Positions 29,628-34,180 of a stretch of 34,180 nt of DNA are shown here, piece by piece. Each line of letters opens with the position of its first letter. The stretch's first letter is position 1. Source of the stretch: Chloroflexi bacterium UBA4733 (GTDB lineage Bacteria > Chloroflexota > UBA4733); NCBI GenBank assembly GCA_002404055.1, contig DHIZ01000331.1, forward strand, positions 8,231 to 42,410, given 5' to 3'. The position numbers were made by a program, and so were the translations under genes. The notes below the pieces were generated by a model. That model searched no databases. It was given only the letters and a program-made list of their open reading frames with translations, and was not told where the DNA came from.

Positions 29628-32372
29628 ATGCCGAAACCGATCACCGCGGAAATCGTCGTCGCCTACACGCGCTGCCCGCGCAAGGCGTTCCTGCTCCAAT
29701 GCACTGATGAGCATGGCACGCCGCACGAGTATGAAGGCGTCCTTGCCGAACACCAGCGTGCGAACCAGCGTGCCTACGTCGCGGGCATCCAGCGCGCGCA
29801 TCACGAGGCCAGGCCATATGCCGGGGAACTCTCCACCGCTGGCCGGCACGTGCTGCTCGACGCCACCCTCCGAACGGAAGACCTGGAAGCACGATGCCCG
29901 GTCCTCACGCCGGTGGCGCGCGGAGTATTGGGGCAAGTCTGCGGCCACGAACCGACGCTCGTGGTCGGCACGCACACGATCAGCCAGGAGCAGCGGCTGG
30001 AACTCCAGTTCGTCGCCTACGTGCTCGGGCAGCTCCAGGGGACGCCGCCGACCGCCGGCGCCATCGTGGGCATGGACGGCCAGGCCCACCGTGTGCCGCT
30101 GACGGCGCTGGCCGGCCAGCTCGTTCCCATCGTCGAGACGGTGCGTGCCTGGACGGCCACGCCGCCGACCGACCCACCGCCCGTGATCGTGAACGCGCAT
30201 TGCCCACAGTGCCAATTTCGGGCGGCCTGCCTGGCCGGCGCGGAGCGTGACGACGACCTGAGCCTCCTTGATCGTGTGACGCCAAAGCTGCGGCAACGCT
30301 ACCACGATCGCGGCATCTTTACCGTTCGGCAGCTCTCCTACAGCTACCGGCCACGCAAGCAGCGGAAGCGCACGCCGAAAATGCCACACCCGCCAGCGGG
30401 TACCCGCCACGAACCCGAGCTGCAAGCCCTGGCGATCCGAACCGGCAAGACCTACCTGCACGAAGTGCCAACCCTGACCAGACCTCCGGTCGAATGCTTC
30501 CTGGATATCGAAGGGGTGCCTGATCGGCGCGCCTACTACCTGTTCGGCCTGCTGGTCTGCCAGGACGGCGCGGCGGTCTACCAGGCCTTCTGGGCCGATA
30601 CCGATGCCCAGGAAGGGCAAGGGTGGCGACAGTTGCTCGCCACGCTCGCCGCCTACCCGGAGGCTCCCGTTTACCACTACGGACAGTATGAACCACGAGC
30701 GCTGGCGGCCCTCGCCAGGCGGTACCAGACCGACTGCCCTGGCCTCGAAGAGCGTCTGGTCAACCTCAATGCGGCCATCTACGGGAAGGTGTACTTCCCC
30801 GTCCGCTCGAACCGGCTCAAGGATATTGGCCACTTCCTCGGCGTGTCGTGGAGCGCAGCCGAGGCCTCCGGCCTGCAGAGTCTGGTCTGGCGGGATCGCT
30901 GGGAGGCGAGCGGGCAGGAGGACGACAAGCAGCACTTGCTGACGTACAACGAGGAGGACTGCCGTGCGCTACTAGCCCTGGCTGAGGTCCTCACCCGCTT
31001 GCGCGACACCGCTGCGACGGAGCCGACCGTCGACTTTGCGGCGCAGCCCAAGCGAGAGGCGACCGATGCGGGCGAGGCCATCCACCGCCAGTTCGGGGCG
31101 ATCCTGCGGTCGGCGCACGCCGAGTACGAGCACGCGAAGATCAGCCTCGGCCAGGCTCGAGAGGCGCCCGCCGCGCAGAAGCGGCGGGGGGCACAGCCGG
31201 GCCACCCCGGCCATAGTCGCATCGTGCCCAGAGCCGGGAAAGTCGTGGCGCTTTCTTCGCGCCGAGCCTGTCCGCACTGCGACGACCTGCCGCTGCAACC
31301 GACCGAGCGGCTCGCCGACAAGATCATCATCGACTTGGTCTTCACAAACAGCGGTTGTCGGAAGACCGTCACCAAGTATGTGGGCGCCTATGGGGCTTGC
31401 TGCCAGTGCGGGCGTCAGTACCCGCCACCAGACATCAGCGCGTTCGGCTCCCGCATCTTTGGGCATGGCTTTCAGGCCTGGGTCATCTACCAGCGCCTGG
31501 TGCTCCGCTTGCCCTACCGCATCATTACCCAGGTGCTCGATGAGCAGTTCAGCGAGCACATCAGCACGGCGACTTTCATCCATTTTCTGCAGGACTTCGC
31601 CCGGGCCTACGCCGAGACCGAGGAGCGCTGTTTACAGCAACTCCTCACCAGCCCCTTCGTCCACGTCGACGAGACGAAGATCAGCATCCAAGGCGTTGAC
31701 CACTACGCTTGGGTCTTCACCGATGGCGCCCACGTGCTCTTCCGGCTGACCGCGACGAGAGAGACGGCGGTCGTACGGGACGTGCTCGCCGACTACACCG
31801 GCATCCTCGTGACCGACTTCTACGCCGGCTACGACGCGATCAACTGCCGGCAGCAGAAATGTCTGGTGCATCTGATCCGCGACCTCAACGAGGATCTCTG
31901 GCGAGCGCCGTTCGACCGCGAGTATGAGACCTTTGTCCGGGCGGTCCGCGACCTGCTGGTGCCGATCCTGGAGGACGTCGGCCGGTACGGCTTGAAGCAA
32001 CGGCATCTCGGCAAGTTCCTGCCGCGCGTCGAGCGCTTCTACCGCGAGGCCATTACCGGCCAGACGTACCGGTCCGAGCTCGTCCGGACCTACCAGAAGC
32101 GCTTCCAGCGCTATCGGCAGAGCATGTTCACCTTTCTCGAGCACGATGGGATCCCATGGAACAACAACATGGCCGAACGGGGCATCCGGCACCTCGCCGT
32201 CCAGCGAAAGATCTCGGGATCATTCTTCGCCTCGGTCGCGCCGCACTATCTGCTACTGCTCGGGTTGGCCCAAAGCTGCCGGTTCCAGGGCAAGTCGCTA
32301 CTGAAGTTCCTCCTCTCCAGCGGCAAGGACATTGACGCGTTCAAGGCGGCCAAGCGCCGCAGCATCTCGTAG
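29628..32372 (+). CDS. Fusion of TM0106-type RecB/RNase-H nuclease with an IS66-type DDE transposase
   Basis: One 914-residue open frame; GGAGGA precedes the ATG at 29628. Residues 1-~205 are a Cas4/RecB-like domain with C16 and CPQCQFRAAC (C192, C195, C201), an Fe-S-type cysteine set, and Q127-FVA-Y131. The D-x-K position reads GTH, so this active site looks degenerate. Residues ~285-455 are an RNase-H-like DEDD domain with D293-I-E295, YHYGQYE and YNEEDC (D444). This order is the TM0106 family layout. From ~475 an IS66 transposase follows: GAQPGHPGHSR, a zinc finger (C548-x-x-C551 and CCQC), VDETK (D681), TDFYAGY (D730) and NNNMAERGIRHL (E850), giving a complete DDE triad. IS66 TnpA/TnpB genes are absent. 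Terminal inverted repeats were not found by eye. The fusion may be a specialised transposase or a domesticated protein. Confidence 0.9.
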   Translation: MPKPITAEIVVAYTRCPRKAFLLQCTDEHGTPHEYEGVLAEHQRANQRAYVAGIQRAHHEARPYAGELSTAGRHVLLDATLRTEDLEARCPVLTPVARGVLGQVCGHEPTLVVGTHTISQEQRLELQFVAYVLGQLQGTPPTAGAIVGMDGQAHRVPLTALAGQLVPIVETVRAWTATPPTDPPPVIVNAHCPQCQFRAACLAGAERDDDLSLLDRVTPKLRQRYHDRGIFTVRQLSYSYRPRKQRKRTPKMPHPPAGTRHEPELQALAIRTGKTYLHEVPTLTRPPVECFLDIEGVPDRRAYYLFGLLVCQDGAAVYQAFWADTDAQEGQGWRQLLATLAAYPEAPVYHYGQYEPRALAALARRYQTDCPGLEERLVNLNAAIYGKVYFPVRSNRLKDIGHFLGVSWSAAEASGLQSLVWRDRWEASGQEDDKQHLLTYNEEDCRALLALAEVLTRLRDTAATEPTVDFAAQPKREATDAGEAIHRQFGAILRSAHAEYEHAKISLGQAREAPAAQKRRGAQPGHPGHSRIVPRAGKVVALSSRRACPHCDDLPLQPTERLADKIIIDLVFTNSGCRKTVTKYVGAYGACCQCGRQYPPPDISAFGSRIFGHGFQAWVIYQRLVLRLPYRIITQVLDEQFSEHISTATFIHFLQDFARAYAETEERCLQQLLTSPFVHVDETKISIQGVDHYAWVFTDGAHVLFRLTATRETAVVRDVLADYTGILVTDFYAGYDAINCRQQKCLVHLIRDLNEDLWRAPFDREYETFVRAVRDLLVPILEDVGRYGLKQRHLGKFLPRVERFYREAITGQTYRSELVRTYQKRFQRYRQSMFTFLEHDGIPWNNNMAERGIRHLAVQRKISGSFFASVAPHYLLLLGLAQSCRFQGKSLLKFLLSSGKDIDAFKAAKRRSIS

Positions 32373-32638
32373 CGCAGGGATCGTTTGTCGCCCGACCCGG
32401 CACGACCACCGTTCCAGTTAGCGCCGTACCGGGCGGCGATAGCGCGGCGAGTTTGGGCCTCGGTAAGCGCGCCAGCGCGGGTCGCCCGGCGGCGGCTCAC
32501 CCCACTGCATGCGGGAACAGCGCCACGTCGCCCTGCTCACCGTCCCGCGCTGGAGCCAATCGGACCTGTTTCGTGCTCGTGCGGCACAACCGTAAATCCC
32601 AGCGCCTCAAAGTGACGGTGAGAACCCACTCACCACGC

Positions 32639-32737
32639 TCAAGAAACCGCGGCCGTCAGTGCTTTCGTGAAGAAGGCGAAGGATTCCGCGTCCGCCGCTC
32701 GCGCCAGACCTAGATCAGAAACGTCGACGGTCGCCAT
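32639..32737 (-). CDS. Possible 32-residue peptide or truncated gene with a strong ribosome site
   Basis: ATG at 32737 is preceded at five bases by AAGGAGG, a near-perfect Shine-Dalgarno sequence. An extended -10 (TGC-TACCGT) lies further upstream. The peptide begins MATVDVSDLGLARAADAESF, ends FFTKALTAAVS, and is not recognised. Such a strong site on so short a frame suggests either a genuine small protein or the 5' end of a gene cut off by insertion or deletion close to the fusion element. Confidence 0.35.
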   Translation of the reverse strand: MATVDVSDLGLARAADAESFAFFTKALTAAVS

Positions 32738-32898
32738 ACGAACCTCCTTGTGACGCGCCACGCGCTGTCGTGATGTCGGATGGGTACGGTAGCACACGGC
32801 AGGATGCGAGCGCCAAAGGGGGATTGAAGCGCGGGACGTGTGCGATCTACCCTGAGCGTATGCCATCCAACCGGGAAGTTGGTCGTGTCCCAGGCATC

Positions 32899-32996
32899 GG
32901 GGCGTATGCAATACGCCCCTACGGGCCCGGGAGCGGCGTTCCTTTCTGACGCGCACGGCGATGCCCAACCGTCGTAGGGGCGTATTGCATACGCCC
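32899..32996. repeat. Pair of inverted REP-like palindromes
   Basis: GGGGCGTAT-GCA-ATACGCCCC (32899-32919) is a perfect 9-3-9 palindrome. A second copy in the opposite orientation (32977-32996) reads GGGGCGTAT-TGC-ATACGCCC. The inverted similarity continues outward as CGTAGGGG / CCCCTACG, so the two copies can form one large hairpin with a ~50-base loop. This is the layout of a REP doublet or short MITE. Confidence 0.75.
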
Positions 32997-33073
32997 TTGT
33001 CTTTACAGCGCCGCAATGTCCTCCCTTTCGCCTGCCGCGTGCTATTGTTCCTCCAACGCTCAGGAGGAAGCCA

Positions 33074-34117
33074 ATGAAGATCACGACTGTCACTGCTACG
33101 GCAGAGATCGCCGCCCCCCGTCCCAACCCGATTCGCGACGCCTTGCAGGTGCTGGACGGGGGCGGCGCCGTCCAGGTGCGGATCGAGACGGATGAGGGGG
33201 TGACCGGTGTCTCCTCCACTTCCTTCGGCCGGCTGCGCGGCGCGGTGACGGTGCTGGCGACGCTGATCGAGCAGGAGCTGGCGCCGGAAGTGGTAGGCCA
33301 GGACCCCTTCTTGCTGCGCGGCATCCGCGACCGTCTCTGGCGGCTGACCGACTACCACGGCGTTACCGGCCTGGCCTGCTTCGGCATCTCCGCCATCGAT
33401 CTCGCCCTCTGGGACCTCGTGGGCAATCTTGTCGGCCAGCCCGTCTGGAGGCTCCTGGGGGCGCACCGCGACCGCGTGCCGGCCTACGCCATGGTCGGCT
33501 GGCTGAACTACGACCTTGACCACCTGCGCCGGATCAGCACGCAGGCAATGGAGCAAGGGTTCCGCGGCGTCAAGATGAAGGTCGGCGCGCCGACGCTGGA
33601 GGAGGACGTCCAGCGCATCGAAGCGACCCGCGCCGCCATCGGTCCCGCTGCCTTGCTGATGGTCGACGCCAACCAGGTCTTCACCGTACACGAGGCGCTG
33701 CGCCGGGGCCGCGTCTACCAGCAACTCGGCTGCTACTGGTTCGAAGAGCCGCTCCCGGCGGACGATACGGCGGGACTGGCCGAGCTCGCGGCCGCCCTCG
33801 ACATCCCCATCGCCTCCGGGGAGAACAACTTCGGCAAGCGTCAGTTCCGCGACCTCTTCACCCGGCACGCCGTAGACATCGTGCAGCCGGACTTGCGGCG
33901 CGCCGGCGGCGGCACGGAGTGCCTGGAGATCGCCGCCATGGCCGACGCTTTCAGCATCCCCTACGCCTCCCACGGCGGCGGCGCGCACCTGCACTTCCTG
34001 GCGGCCATGCCGAACTGCCTGCTGATGGAGTCCAGCCTGCTCTCGCCCAACTCCCCCGTGCGCCTGATTGACGGCTGCTACCCGCTGCCGGAAGGGCCGG
34101 GGCTGAGCACGCACTAA
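33074..34117 (+). CDS. Mandelate racemase / muconate lactonizing enzyme family protein (enolase superfamily)
   Basis: A 347-residue protein with a complete enolase-superfamily active site. The KxK base motif is K167-M-K169 (GFRGVKMKVG). Metal ligands are D198 (MVDAN), E224 (WFEEP) and E250 (SGEN). D273 (QPDLRRAGG) pairs with H300 (YASHGGG) as the second acid/base. The N-terminal capping domain spans about residues 1-120 (GVTGLACFGISAIDLALWDL). The KxK plus His/Asp set places it in the MR subgroup, which includes sugar-acid dehydratases and racemases abstracting a proton next to a carboxylate; the actual substrate cannot be told. The start has AGGAGGA about seven bases upstream. It stands alone between repeats, with no sugar-acid pathway genes in view. 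Confidence 0.9.
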   Translation: MKITTVTATAEIAAPRPNPIRDALQVLDGGGAVQVRIETDEGVTGVSSTSFGRLRGAVTVLATLIEQELAPEVVGQDPFLLRGIRDRLWRLTDYHGVTGLACFGISAIDLALWDLVGNLVGQPVWRLLGAHRDRVPAYAMVGWLNYDLDHLRRISTQAMEQGFRGVKMKVGAPTLEEDVQRIEATRAAIGPAALLMVDANQVFTVHEALRRGRVYQQLGCYWFEEPLPADDTAGLAELAAALDIPIASGENNFGKRQFRDLFTRHAVDIVQPDLRRAGGGTECLEIAAMADAFSIPYASHGGGAHLHFLAAMPNCLLMESSLLSPNSPVRLIDGCYPLPEGPGLSTH

Positions 34118-34161
34118 CGGGTGCAGCTACGAACTTCGGTCTTCCTTGCCAAAGCAGGCCC

Positions 34162-34180
34162 GGCGACTAAAGTCGCGGCT
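34162..34180. repeat. Short palindromic repeat at the window edge
   Basis: GCGAC-TAAA-GTCGC (34163-34176) is a perfect 5-bp stem with a four-base loop, followed by GGCT. It resembles the dispersed palindromes common in high-GC environmental genomes. It lies about 45 bases after the stop of the enolase-superfamily gene and may be cut by the window end; it could also act as a weak transcription stop. Confidence 0.45.

Larger units (their letters stand above)
32373..33073. other. Intergenic region after the nuclease-transposase fusion
   Basis: About 700 bases. It contains a possible 32-codon minus-strand gene with a strong ribosome site (32639-32737) and a pair of inverted palindromic repeats (32899-32996). 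The first 266 bases after the fusion gene show no gene; they would contain the right end of an IS66-type element if one exists, but no terminal repeat could be matched to the left flank. A good ribosome site (CAGGAGGA) for the next gene ends the region. Confidence 0.5.

Noticed and set aside
29525..32640. Terminal inverted repeats or target duplications of an IS66-type element
   Set aside because: I compared the 100 bases before the fusion gene with the 270 bases after it and found no convincing inverted match; the element's limits remain unknown.
32639..34114. Minus-strand open frame of 491 codons covering the enolase-superfamily gene
   Set aside because: It is antisense to a gene with a complete active site; its sequence is the low-complexity mix produced by high-GC antisense reading. 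Only its last 32 codons (32639-32737) have an independent start signal and were kept separately.

Overview
High-GC bacterial chromosome segment, with dense coding on both strands. No rRNA, tRNA or CRISPR array was seen. Strong Shine-Dalgarno sites coexist with probable leaderless starts. Other traits are palindromic repeats dispersed in and between genes, and accessory families such as Uma2, DUF433/DUF5615, VapC-like PIN, TM0106-type nucleases and duplicated peptide-exporter-like ABC genes. Together these suggest a Chloroflexota-like genome (perhaps the Thermomicrobia side), but no marker gene is present, so the taxonomy is only an inference.

Layout. (1) 1-876: 3' part of a class-C beta-lactamase-fold serine hydrolase. 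(2) 873-8650, minus strand: a probable defence module. A RecB-type nuclease/SF1 helicase giant precedes a type IIG-like nuclease-methyltransferase; a palindromic MITE-like repeat lies in frame inside the helicase. (3) 8714-9316: Uma2 nuclease. (4) 9342-10425: M20 amidohydrolase broken by an internal deletion. (5) 10657-13352, minus strand: a toxin-antitoxin island. It holds a small acidic protein, a DUF402 protein fused to a Phd/VbhA-like antitoxin, a Fic toxin, a truncated second DUF402 copy, an RHH antitoxin and a frameshifted ParE toxin. (6) 13694-22842: two heterodimeric ABC exporter pairs, duplicates of each other, with one member carrying a large internal deletion. Between them lie a DUF433/DUF5615 pair under a probable autoregulated leaderless promoter, and a frameshifted PIN gene overlapping an unknown gene. 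(7) 23032-25961: GNAT acetyltransferase, glycine-oxidase-like flavoenzyme and an SDR lacking its catalytic serine. (8) 25996-28974: remnants and orphans: AAA ATPase tail, two divergent uncharacterised genes (one TY-Chap2-like) and an AbrB antitoxin with a truncated partner. (9) 29093-32372: a small unknown gene, then a 914-residue fusion of a TM0106-type RecB/RNase-H nuclease with a complete IS66-type DDE transposase. (10) 33074-34117: an enolase-superfamily enzyme flanked by palindromic repeats.

Most of the window is accessory DNA in flux. At least three genes carry frame-breaking lesions (M20, ParE, PIN), one ABC subunit lost about 127 codons, and several partial duplicates are present. The two most interesting items are the nuclease-transposase fusion and the helicase/type IIG pair. 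Both contain the same two-domain nuclease architecture, with opposite halves of the active sites apparently preserved.
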